The notes below the pieces were generated by a model. That model saw only the letters and a program-made list of their open reading frames with translations. It was not told the DNA's origin and did no database searches. A DNA stretch of 61,259 bases from positions 1-61,259 of the forward strand of contig MNDT01000020.1 of the NCBI GenBank assembly GCA_001915065.1, read 5' to 3'. Positions 17,013-24,821 of this stretch are shown here, piece by piece (position 1 is the stretch's first letter; each line of letters begins with the position of its first letter). The position numbers and the translations under genes were made by a program. This DNA comes from an archaeon 13_2_20CM_2_53_6. GTDB lineage: Archaea; Thermoproteota; Bathyarchaeia; 40CM-2-53-6.

Positions 17013-17393
17013 ATGAATCGTCTTCCTTGGGCGCCTCTTAACGCTGGCGTCTTCCTGATAATCTTCGGAGGACTGATCCTCGTCTCATTCTTCAACTTCG
17101 CCGGAATCAACCTTTTCACGGTCTTCCCTCTCATCTTCGCCGTTTTTGGAGCATGGCTCGTCGTCGAAGCCTTTGTCATCCCGCCCGCCGATGCATACGC
17201 GCCTCCCAAGATCATGATTGTCGGCTGGGGCGCACTCATCTCTGGTCTCGGTATTCTCTGGTACATTGGAGCGACAGCCGGGCCACTCTTGCCATTGGCG
17301 TTCGCGGTGATGCTGGTCATAGCTGGAATAGCCGCTGTAGGCTACAGCTTCGCGAAGGCTGGTCCAAGTACTCCAAAGACTTCCACGTCCTAG
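17013..17393 (+). CDS. Small membrane protein, four predicted membrane segments
   Basis: 126-aa protein of unknown function made almost entirely of hydrophobic helices: NAGVFLIIFGGLILVSFF, FTVFPLIFAVFGAWLVVEAF, PKIMIVGWGALISGLGILWYIG and LPLAFAVMLVIAGIAAVGYSF, with a short polar tail. No catalytic motif seen. The start follows from a TATA box 30 nt upstream. It ends 3 nt before the GTG of the methyltransferase gene, so the two are likely co-transcribed. Confidence 0.75.
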   Translation: MNRLPWAPLNAGVFLIIFGGLILVSFFNFAGINLFTVFPLIFAVFGAWLVVEAFVIPPADAYAPPKIMIVGWGALISGLGILWYIGATAGPLLPLAFAVMLVIAGIAAVGYSFAKAGPSTPKTSTS

Positions 17394-17396
17394 CCC

Positions 17397-18107
17397 GTGT
17401 TTGACGCAAAGGCCCGGTATGTCCGGAGCCTCTTCTCAAGGGTCCCGCTGGAATATGACATTCTTCTGGGCCTGCTATCTTTCGCTCAAGACCGGCGATG
17501 GCGGGGCTACGTTGTAGGACGAGCCAGACCGTCAGAAGGCGGGCGAGTTCTCGATGTGGCCACTGGGACTGGACTGTTGGCAGCTGATTTCGCCCGGACA
17601 CTCTCCGGATACGGTTACGTTGTAGGTGTCGACCTTACTCTATCGATGCTGAAAACTGCTCGATGGCGGTTGAACTCGAAAGGACTGGGACACAGAGTGG
17701 ACTGGGTGCTGGCCAGGGCTGAGAATCTTCCATTTCGCGACGAGAGTTTTGGTGGCGCATCCATCAGCCTTGCGCTCAGAAATGTTTCCGATGCTCAGAA
17801 AACTTTCGGAGAAATGACCAGAACTACTGGACTAGGAGGGACAGTGATATCACTGGACTTTGCCCGTCCGCCGAATCGTCTCTTCCAAATCTTCTACTAC
17901 GACTATCTGCTCGGACTATTCCCACTCTTCGGCCGCATGGTCTCGGAGGACTGGGGACGAACATTATCCTATCTAGGACGGTCCATACTGCGTGCTCGAA
18001 CCGGGAAACAGATCGCTGGCCTCCTGAGCCGGGAGGGACTGGCTGATGCAAGCTCGGTCCCGTTGACTGCTGGAATCGTCTGCGCCGTCTACGGAAAGAA
18101 GCGATAA
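17397..18107 (+). CDS. UbiE/MenG-like SAM-dependent methyltransferase
   Basis: 236-aa class I methyltransferase. VLDVATGTGLLAADFAR is motif I (SAM binding), VVGVDLTLSMLKTAR motif II, and LPFRDESFGGASISLALRNVSD the UbiE/COQ5-typical post-motif region. The N-terminal YVRSLFSRVPLEYDILLGLLSFAQDRRWR matches the start of demethylmenaquinone/ubiquinone C-methyltransferases. It is therefore probably the ring methylation step of menaquinone (or a related quinone). GTG start at 17397, directly after the small membrane protein. No other quinone genes nearby. Confidence 0.85.
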   Translation: MFDAKARYVRSLFSRVPLEYDILLGLLSFAQDRRWRGYVVGRARPSEGGRVLDVATGTGLLAADFARTLSGYGYVVGVDLTLSMLKTARWRLNSKGLGHRVDWVLARAENLPFRDESFGGASISLALRNVSDAQKTFGEMTRTTGLGGTVISLDFARPPNRLFQIFYYDYLLGLFPLFGRMVSEDWGRTLSYLGRSILRARTGKQIAGLLSREGLADASSVPLTAGIVCAVYGKKR

Positions 18108-18165
18108 CGTCGAGCGCGCTTGCGAACCGGCTCAGAATATTACAAAATCACACGACCGGGACTGG

Positions 18166-18861
18166 CTAGGTGGATCCCGTGATCAATGAAATAACTCCGC
18201 TTGTAAAGAAGATCAGACCGAACGACAGAAGCACGAGCCCCGCTATAATATCGAGTAGCCATCGCGGGACCCGCATCAGATAATCATAGGATATCGCTGA
18301 TACGATGATGAGCACGAGCAGGCTGACCCCGGCTCCGATCAGTGTCCACTGAAAATTGTATGCTCCAGCAGCCGCGAGCACGAGGCTTGCCTCGAACCCT
18401 TCGGTAAGAGTTATTGAAAGAACCGGTAAAGAGTTGGGGACTGAGAACGGGACCACCGAGAGCCTCGGGTCAGCGCCTTCTCGTCTCAAGTCCTTCTCGA
18501 CGACCTCGCGCTCCATCCGCTCCATCTTTTCCCTGAACGACTTGTGCCTGATCGCATACTTGACAAAGCCGCGCAGGAACCGACTAGAGAAATAGAACAG
18601 AACAATGGAGGTTGCGAAATCAATGATGATGACCGGCAGAAGGAGGAAGACCTGTCGCACCGCGAGGAAAGTGACGATCGAACCAAGTCCTCCCATAACG
18701 ACTCCGAAGAGAATATTGTTTCTGCCGAGCTGTTTGATAGTGGCAAGTGAGAGGATGGCGACCTCGCTTCCTTCGACGAGTATTGCCTTGAAGGCGAGAA
18801 GGAACGAACCGATTATGACAACCGTCGGATCAGTCAAGATTCCCTGAATTCCTATGTGCAA
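18166..18861 (-). CDS. FTR1-like/COG4280-type membrane protein with duplicated EGxE motifs
   Basis: 231-aa integral membrane protein with about six or seven membrane segments in two similar halves. Each half has a Glu-Gly-x-Glu motif inside a helix: FKAILVEGSEVAILSLA (residues about 24-40) and ITLTEGFEASLVLAA (about 150-165). This is the arrangement of REGxE motifs in iron permease FTR1 and of the uncharacterised COG4280 family. A cytoplasmic, highly charged linker (KSFREKMERMEREVVEKDLRREG) joins the halves. Divalent metal transport is a reasonable guess from the motif, not established. Confidence 0.72.
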   Translation of the reverse strand: MHIGIQGILTDPTVVIIGSFLLAFKAILVEGSEVAILSLATIKQLGRNNILFGVVMGGLGSIVTFLAVRQVFLLLPVIIIDFATSIVLFYFSSRFLRGFVKYAIRHKSFREKMERMEREVVEKDLRREGADPRLSVVPFSVPNSLPVLSITLTEGFEASLVLAAAGAYNFQWTLIGAGVSLLVLIIVSAISYDYLMRVPRWLLDIIAGLVLLSFGLIFFTSGVISLITGST

Positions 18862-18936
18862 ACGGTCCTGTTTGCCCGCGTGTCTTTAGAGTTTGTTAGA
18901 GTGGGCCTTCCCGGCTCCCTCTAGTCGTTTTTCCAG

Positions 18937-19545
18937 TTACCATCGGTCATAGTGCGTAAACTGTTCTAGAGGCTTCCGTCTTGGAGGTCCAAGTTTGACG
19001 GTAGGATATCCAAGATATACCAGACATGCTATCTTGACATGGTCAGGGATGCGGAGTATCTTCTTGACCTCGGGCTCGCCTCGGGTCGATGTGGACCCGT
19101 GGACAGTTAGGCATGTTCCCAGTCCCATCGCATGTGCGGCGAGCATTAGGTTCTGTACAGACGGCAAAATACTGGCATAGCGGACCTCTTCACTCTTGCT
19201 CACCCGGTTCAGGTCTATGCAGCAGTAGATTATCGCGGGAACCTTCTCAGTATTCCTCAGCATCTCGGTCGCGTCATCGTACACTTCCTTCATGCGGCCA
19301 GTCATTCTGGGTCCGCTGCTCAGCCTCTCCAGCCATGTCCTCAACATCGGTTCGGCGAGGCGAGCCTTCACTCTGGCGTCTCGAACAACCACGAACTCCC
19401 ATGGTTGCGTATTGCTACCGGAAGCAGCTCTGGTTGCGGCTTTGAGTATCGAACGAATGATCTCATCTGACACGGGGTCCTGTCTGAACTTGCGAACTGA
19501 TCTTAACGAGTTGATTCCGTGAAGCAGAGTCATCTCTTTCGACAT
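18937..19545 (-). CDS. Nitroreductase-family FMN oxidoreductase
   Basis: 202-aa flavoprotein. SVRKFRQDPVSDEIIRSILKAATRAASGSNTQPWEFVVV contains the Arg and Ser/Asn residues that bind FMN in this family. AAHAMGLGTCLT in the middle and the final LVYLGYPTVK complete the pattern. Substrates could be nitro compounds, quinones or flavin-related molecules, and cannot be decided from sequence. ATG start. Divergent from the nucleotidase gene with about 60 nt between. Confidence 0.9.
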   Translation of the reverse strand: MSKEMTLLHGINSLRSVRKFRQDPVSDEIIRSILKAATRAASGSNTQPWEFVVVRDARVKARLAEPMLRTWLERLSSGPRMTGRMKEVYDDATEMLRNTEKVPAIIYCCIDLNRVSKSEEVRYASILPSVQNLMLAAHAMGLGTCLTVHGSTSTRGEPEVKKILRIPDHVKIACLVYLGYPTVKLGPPRRKPLEQFTHYDRW

Positions 19546-19606
19546 GGCGCTCTGCCGCTGTAATTCTCAAGGTTAAAGGCTCGCGCCAACATGGAATAAT
19601 CCCCGT

Positions 19607-20236
19607 TTGTCCAAAACGTCACCCGCTAGATTGAAGGTTGCAGTCGACCTGGACGGGGTCTTGGCAGAGTCGATGCTCGTCTGGTGCGACCGAGCCAACA
19701 AGGAATTCGGGACACACCTGAAAATGGAGGAGCTAGACAGCTGGTCCTCTTGGAAGAGATTCTCTATCTCCAAAGACGACTTCTACCGGCTCCTCGACCA
19801 GACTTGGATAGACTGGGAACAGATCCCGCCAACCGAGCCTGGACTCGCAGACAAGGTAGCGCGGATCGAGAAGTTTGGAGACATAGATATCGTAACCGGC
19901 CGTAGCAAGGGTACAGAAGCGGCCGCGAAGAGTTGGGTCGAGAACCAGAAAGTTCGATACCGCCATTTCGTCAGGGTCGCTGGTTGGCGAGACAAGATCC
20001 ATCTCAACTATGACGTCTATATCGACGATGCTCCCGACTTGATGCCGCTCGTCTCGCACAACCCGACGGCTTGGGCCATTCTCTACGACCGGCCCTGGAA
20101 TCGGGACGTGCCGCGCATGCGGAAGGTTCTCAAAGCCGAGAGGTGGAGGCAGATTCCAGGATTGTTGAAGAAGATACAGGAAGTCAGGATACAGAATGAT
20201 GGTTCCAGGAAACCAGACTCTTATACGAGAACGTGA
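19607..20236 (+). CDS. HAD-superfamily 5'(3')-nucleotidase-like phosphatase
   Basis: 209-aa protein. KVAVDLDGVLAES gives the nucleophile Asp and acid/base Asp (DxDGV) of HAD phosphatases. IDIVTGRSKGTE is motif II (Thr), and YDVYIDDAPDLMPL motif IV. The arrangement with a small helical cap (EFGTHLKMEELDSWSSW) resembles 5'(3')-deoxyribonucleotidase/NT5C proteins, which dephosphorylate nucleoside monophosphates. Starts with TTG 19607. Followed 28 nt later by gcvH on the same strand. Confidence 0.78.
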   Translation: MSKTSPARLKVAVDLDGVLAESMLVWCDRANKEFGTHLKMEELDSWSSWKRFSISKDDFYRLLDQTWIDWEQIPPTEPGLADKVARIEKFGDIDIVTGRSKGTEAAAKSWVENQKVRYRHFVRVAGWRDKIHLNYDVYIDDAPDLMPLVSHNPTAWAILYDRPWNRDVPRMRKVLKAERWRQIPGLLKKIQEVRIQNDGSRKPDSYTRT

Positions 20237-20263
20237 CGCTGTCTAGAAATCGAGGGCATACTA

Positions 20264-20674
20264 TTGAAAGGCGAATACCAGGCCCCGAACGAGCTAGTCT
20301 ACACAAAGGAGCATGAGTGGCTCCGATTAGAGGGCGACAAATGTCGCATAGGCGTCACGGATTACGCCCAGGCCTCGCTCCACGAAATAGTATATGTTGA
20401 CCTGCCCAAGGTAGGGGCGAAGGTGGCTCAGATGCAGAGCCTCGGAACCGTGGAGTCAGTCAAGGCCGTGGCCGACGTATACAGCCCCATCGCCGGTGTC
20501 GTCCTCGAAGTCAACAATGAGCTCTCCGACGCCCCCGAACTTGTCAACAAGAGTCCCTACGAGAAAGGATGGATCACCGTAATCCAGCCGGACGATCTGA
20601 AGAAGGATCTCCCCTCACTAATGAAGCCCGAAGCCTACCGGGACTTTGTGAAGAAGATCACCGAGAAGAAATAG
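20264..20674 (+). CDS. gcvH: Glycine cleavage system H protein
   Basis: 136-aa lipoyl carrier protein that shuttles the aminomethyl group between the P, T and L proteins. YTKEHEWLR, GVTDYAQASLHEIVYVDLP and GTVESVKAVADVYSP are diagnostic. The Lys in ESVKAV is the lipoylation site. The C-terminal NKSPYEKGWITVIQP is also typical. TTG start. The T protein is encoded 35 kb away at 55552-56748, and the P protein is not in this window. Confidence 0.97.
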   Translation: MKGEYQAPNELVYTKEHEWLRLEGDKCRIGVTDYAQASLHEIVYVDLPKVGAKVAQMQSLGTVESVKAVADVYSPIAGVVLEVNNELSDAPELVNKSPYEKGWITVIQPDDLKKDLPSLMKPEAYRDFVKKITEKK

Positions 20675-20768
20675 CTGCCATTCTGCAATATGCGTCAACT
20701 GTTTGGTCTTCAACTCCGACCACTCTCAGGCTTCTCGAATCTGAACGCACTTTTGGGCACCTAGGAAG

Positions 20769-20775
20769 TTTATTT
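20769..20775 (+). promoter_or_regulatory. Probable TATA box for lhr
   Basis: TTTATTT preceded by purine-rich AGGAAG. It predicts a start near 20799, giving a leader of about 23 nt before GTG 20822. Confidence 0.4.
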
Positions 20776-20821
20776 CTCAGAAGTACAATGCAATAGACCC
20801 TCAACCATCGGGGATCTCGCA

Positions 20822-23677
20822 GTGCAAGAAGCATTCACTCTACTCTCACCGCCCTTGAAGGGTCTTCTGCAAGAGACTGGGATCTCCGCCCCAACCCCTC
20901 CTCAGGCAGAGGCGATTCCCTTCATCGTTCAAGGCGAGAATGTCTTAGTCATCGCGCCAACTGGATCAGGGAAGACAGAGGCTGCTCTCCTACCACTCAT
21001 AGACAAGATGGTCCAGGACGGGAATCGACAAGGAATCTCGCTGCTCTACATCACTCCCCTCAGAGCACTAAACCGCGATCTCCTCAAACGACTCCAGGTC
21101 TGGTCAGCTAAACTAGGCTTCACGGTCGAGGTCAGGCATGGTGACACTCCTGCGGTTGATCGCCGGAGAATGGCCGGGAGACCCCCGGATCTTCTGATAA
21201 CTACTCCGGAAACACTGCAGGCAATCCTTCCTGGAAGGAGGATGAGACAGCACCTTCGGCATGTCAAGGCAGTAGTGGTCGACGAGGTTCACGAACTGGC
21301 GGGAGATCGTCGCGGCGTCCAGCTGACAGTTGGGCTAGAACGACTGAGAGAAGCGCGTCCGGAAGGGTTCCAGAGAGTGGGACTCTCGGCGACCGTTGGG
21401 AATCCCGAAGAGATTTCTCGATTTCTCGGCGGCTCTGAGCCGGTCAGGATTGTTCAGATTCCTCTTGGCAAAGATACACGGTACAAGATCGAGTATCCGC
21501 CCCCCGGTGAGGAGGATCAGGAACTCGCTCGACGCCTCTACACGGCCCCTGAGGCTGCCGCACGACTGGCCTTGGTATCTGATCTTGTCGAGGCGCACGA
21601 TTCGACTCTGATCTTCGTCAACAGCCGGGTCAACGCTGAGATGCTCGGCTCGAAGTTCAACATGATGGACCAGAAGATAATGGTCCACCATGGCTCGTTG
21701 CCCAAAGAAGAGCGGGTCCGGGCTGAGGAAGCCTTCAAGGCCCGCCAGATCAAGGGACTAGTCTGCACGAGCACCCTAGAGCTGGGCATCGACATCGGCT
21801 CCGTCGACCTCGTCGTCCAGTACATGTCCCCGCGGCAGGTAAACAGCCTCGTCCAGCGAGTAGGGAGATCCGGACACAGTCTGACCAGGACCTCACAGGG
21901 AGTTCTAGTATCTGTTTCGACAGAGGATCTCTTGGAGTCGATAGGAGTCATCGAACTAGCCAAGGAGGGCCGGCTCGAGCCAACAATCATCCACCACGGG
22001 GCGCTCGATGTCCTCGCGCATCAGATCGCCGGCCTATTGATGGACTCTGAAGGCAGCGTCTCCTTCACACACATCAAGCAGGTCCTGTCGAGAGCGTTTC
22101 CCTACTCTAGGCTTGAGGATGCTGAGCTGGAGAAGGTTGTCGAGTTCATGCGGAAGATGGGCTACCTCAAACGAGACGATCAGCATCTCTACCGGACTTC
22201 TCGGACGAGACTGTACTACTACGAGAACCTCAGCATGATTCCGGACGAGCGGCGCTATCCCGTGATTGATCTAACCAACCAGCAGTCGGTGGGGATACTC
22301 GGCGAAGAGTTCATGCTAACAATGGCTCATGTCGGCCTCAACTTCATCGTCAAGGGACGGGTCTGGCAGATGAAACAGATCACCGACGATGGGAAAGTGT
22401 ACGTCCTACCCGTGAACGATCCTACCGCGGCCATTCCCGGATGGGATGGCCAAATACTCCCGGTGCCGGGCACTCTTGCCGTCCGAGTTGGCGAATACCG
22501 GAAACAGATCGATAGGTTGTTGGACGAACACAAGGCCCGCGCTCCTGTTGTCGAGAAGTTCTCGCGAATATGGCCTGCGGACCCGTATGGAGTACGCAGG
22601 GTCGTTGAAGAGATAGAAACCCACAGAGCCACAGGCGCACCAGTCCCGACCAACGATCGGGTCCTGATCGAAGGATTCGACCGCTACATCATAATTCACA
22701 CCCACTTCGGAGACGTCCTCAACTTCACCCTAGGCGAGGTGATCGAGGAGCTCTTCCGACGCCAAGGCCTCGTGCGAATGTGGTGGTGGGACTCTTACCG
22801 GATACTGTACGAGATGACGGCGGACACGGCAGACCTGGATCTTGAAGATCTCTTCCTAAAACAGGTCTTCGGGGTTGACGAGCCAGTCCTGGGAGGCGCC
22901 TGTCACGGTGTCTTGCACCGACACTTTCCCTGGGAACTGCAGATGAAGCAGATCGCTGAGAGGTTTGGAGCATTGAGCCGTGGACGACTCATGTATGGTG
23001 GCGCAATGAAAGAGCTACAGGTCCGTTTCCGGCTGACCCCAATCTACGACGAGACCATTCGCGAGGCGCAAGTCGAACGGGCCGACTTTGAAGGAGTCAA
23101 GAAGATCTTCAAGCAGATCAAAGAACAGAATATGGAAGTCAGATTCTTCCGATCAAGAGACAAGCCGACACCACTAGCTTATCACATCCTCTACCGCCAT
23201 GTTGACATTCCAGAGCTGATTGCTCCGGAGAATTTTGCAGCCGACAATATGGCGCGGCTGCGGATCTCGATTGAAGGACGAGCCATCGACCTGCTCTGCT
23301 TCGAATGCGGGAGTCTCGCCACCGACATCACGATCGCCGATCTACCCGCTAATCCTTCCTGTCCGAAGTGTAGCTCCAAACTTCTAGCGCCTGTCTTCTG
23401 GTCTAGTGGTTATGTGGCAGGCGTTCTCCACAAAAAGCGAAACAAGCAAGCACTGGACGAGAATGAGCAGAAGGCGTTGACTAGGGCGCGCCGTTCAGGC
23501 GATCTGGTCATTGCATATGGGAAGAGGGCTGTTATCGCACAGTCTGTTTACGGGATTGGTCCTCAGACAGCCAGCAGGGTCTTATCGAAGATGCATGAGA
23601 GCGATGATGAATTCTACAGGGACCTCTTAGAGGCCAAGCTACAATTCATAACAACAAGACCTTACTGGAACAATTGA
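20822..23677 (+). CDS. lhr: Lhr-type ATP-dependent helicase
   Basis: 951-aa superfamily 2 helicase. Motifs in order: PTPPQAEAIPFI (Q motif), APTGSGKTEAA (I), TPLRALNRDL (Ia), TTPETLQ (Ib), VVVDEVHEL (II, DEVH), SATVGNP (III), IFVNSR (IV), STLELGIDIG and VQRVGRSGH (V-VI). Past the RecA folds are the winged-helix and Lhr-specific beta domain (NFTLGEVIEELFRR and later). A late CFECG ... CPKCSS pair forms a zinc site. Length is slightly above the archaeal Lhr-core. The enzyme unwinds RNA:DNA or branched DNA and is linked to repair. GTG start. Convergent with the methyltransferase gene downstream. Confidence 0.95.
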   Translation: MQEAFTLLSPPLKGLLQETGISAPTPPQAEAIPFIVQGENVLVIAPTGSGKTEAALLPLIDKMVQDGNRQGISLLYITPLRALNRDLLKRLQVWSAKLGFTVEVRHGDTPAVDRRRMAGRPPDLLITTPETLQAILPGRRMRQHLRHVKAVVVDEVHELAGDRRGVQLTVGLERLREARPEGFQRVGLSATVGNPEEISRFLGGSEPVRIVQIPLGKDTRYKIEYPPPGEEDQELARRLYTAPEAAARLALVSDLVEAHDSTLIFVNSRVNAEMLGSKFNMMDQKIMVHHGSLPKEERVRAEEAFKARQIKGLVCTSTLELGIDIGSVDLVVQYMSPRQVNSLVQRVGRSGHSLTRTSQGVLVSVSTEDLLESIGVIELAKEGRLEPTIIHHGALDVLAHQIAGLLMDSEGSVSFTHIKQVLSRAFPYSRLEDAELEKVVEFMRKMGYLKRDDQHLYRTSRTRLYYYENLSMIPDERRYPVIDLTNQQSVGILGEEFMLTMAHVGLNFIVKGRVWQMKQITDDGKVYVLPVNDPTAAIPGWDGQILPVPGTLAVRVGEYRKQIDRLLDEHKARAPVVEKFSRIWPADPYGVRRVVEEIETHRATGAPVPTNDRVLIEGFDRYIIIHTHFGDVLNFTLGEVIEELFRRQGLVRMWWWDSYRILYEMTADTADLDLEDLFLKQVFGVDEPVLGGACHGVLHRHFPWELQMKQIAERFGALSRGRLMYGGAMKELQVRFRLTPIYDETIREAQVERADFEGVKKIFKQIKEQNMEVRFFRSRDKPTPLAYHILYRHVDIPELIAPENFAADNMARLRISIEGRAIDLLCFECGSLATDITIADLPANPSCPKCSSKLLAPVFWSSGYVAGVLHKKRNKQALDENEQKALTRARRSGDLVIAYGKRAVIAQSVYGIGPQTASRVLSKMHESDDEFYRDLLEAKLQFITTRPYWNN

Positions 23678-23693
23678 ATTCTGTTGCCTAGGG

Positions 23694-24593
23694 TCAGCGT
23701 GCTATTTTTGCGATAATCTGAGACGGTCTCTTGCTTCTTAGCCTCTCCGATCTAGGAATCCTATTCGTGTCCCTTCTGAACAGAAACTCAACCTTCCAGC
23801 CCGACTGAGAGTTACCAGCCAGTTTCTGTTTGATGATTTTTCCCAGTCCACGATCTATCTCGAAACCCCAGCTGCTACGCCCGAGTTCCTGGGCAACCTT
23901 CATGGTGGTTCCTGATCCGAGGAACGGGTCCAGAACTGTTTCGCCGTGAAAGCTGAAGAGTCTGATTAGCCGTTTCGGAATCTCTTCCGGGAATGCTGCT
24001 ACGCCCTTCTCCAAACGCTGGCCCATAGGCAGAACGTTTGTAATGTTCCACACAGTCAGAGCCCACCCCTCACCATTGTAGGCGTCTATCGGAATTCTCG
24101 ACTTCTCGAGCTCCTTTGCAGGGAGCCCTCGTAAGTATGAGTAGTCGAACTTCCCCTTCTGGAAGACGAGAATGCTTTCCTGAATATTGTCCGGATAATA
24201 GTACATCGGATAGGGGTGCTGAATTACGACCCCGCTACGACGGCTTATTCGTACGTATCCTTTCGGTTTGACCCATACGATCCTGTCTCTGTATCGAAAA
24301 CCTGCATCGAGCATCAGCCTCGTAACATCAGCAACAACGGGATACTTCTGACCCTTCACTAGCATATCGTCAGTGACGAAGCATGCTACCCGCCCAGGGG
24401 CCATCACACGATACAGATCTTTGGACAGATCTCGAACAAGTTGGAGGAACTCCTCGTATGTCTCGAAGAGGTCGGGATATTCGAAAGGTGCATTGTAGTA
24501 TGGTGGGCTCGTGACCATTAGGTGGATCGTGCCATCAGGGATTTCCTTCATAGTCTTGCAGTCGCCGAAGACAACCCGATGGAATGGTTTCAA
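23694..24593 (-). CDS. Orphan DNA methyltransferase (SPPY type, probably N4-cytosine)
   Basis: 299-aa DNA methylase. VTSPPYYNAP near the N-terminus (about residue 30) is the catalytic motif IV in its SPPY form, usual for N4-cytosine enzymes. DPFLGSGTTMKVAQELGRSSWGFEID near residue 215 contains the SAM-binding FxGxG motif. Motif IV before motif I places it in the beta class. The EIPKRLIRLFSFHGETVLDP link is also standard. No restriction endonuclease or specificity gene is next to it, so it may act in regulation or self-marking rather than restriction. Recognition sequence unknown. Confidence 0.9.
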   Translation of the reverse strand: MKPFHRVVFGDCKTMKEIPDGTIHLMVTSPPYYNAPFEYPDLFETYEEFLQLVRDLSKDLYRVMAPGRVACFVTDDMLVKGQKYPVVADVTRLMLDAGFRYRDRIVWVKPKGYVRISRRSGVVIQHPYPMYYYPDNIQESILVFQKGKFDYSYLRGLPAKELEKSRIPIDAYNGEGWALTVWNITNVLPMGQRLEKGVAAFPEEIPKRLIRLFSFHGETVLDPFLGSGTTMKVAQELGRSSWGFEIDRGLGKIIKQKLAGNSQSGWKVEFLFRRDTNRIPRSERLRSKRPSQIIAKIAR

Positions 24594-24821
24594 TCGAGAA
24601 CGATGAGCCGATGTGGAGTTCCACTTTAAAGATTGATGACTTGTCTCGGAAGGCCACTTTCACATTGACTCCGCGGGTCCTTGTTCCCCCACTTATCCCA
24701 CTCTCTGCAAACAAGGAACCAGCGGGGGCTTGCCACCGATATTCCTCTCAAGCGAATCGGGTGTCTTTCAGGAAAGCGTTTTCTACGAGAATAGTAACTT
24801 GAAAGATGGGCGGCCGCATCG

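Noticed and set aside
23694-24593. Part of a restriction-modification island
   Set aside because: No restriction, specificity, integrase or transposase gene is adjacent.
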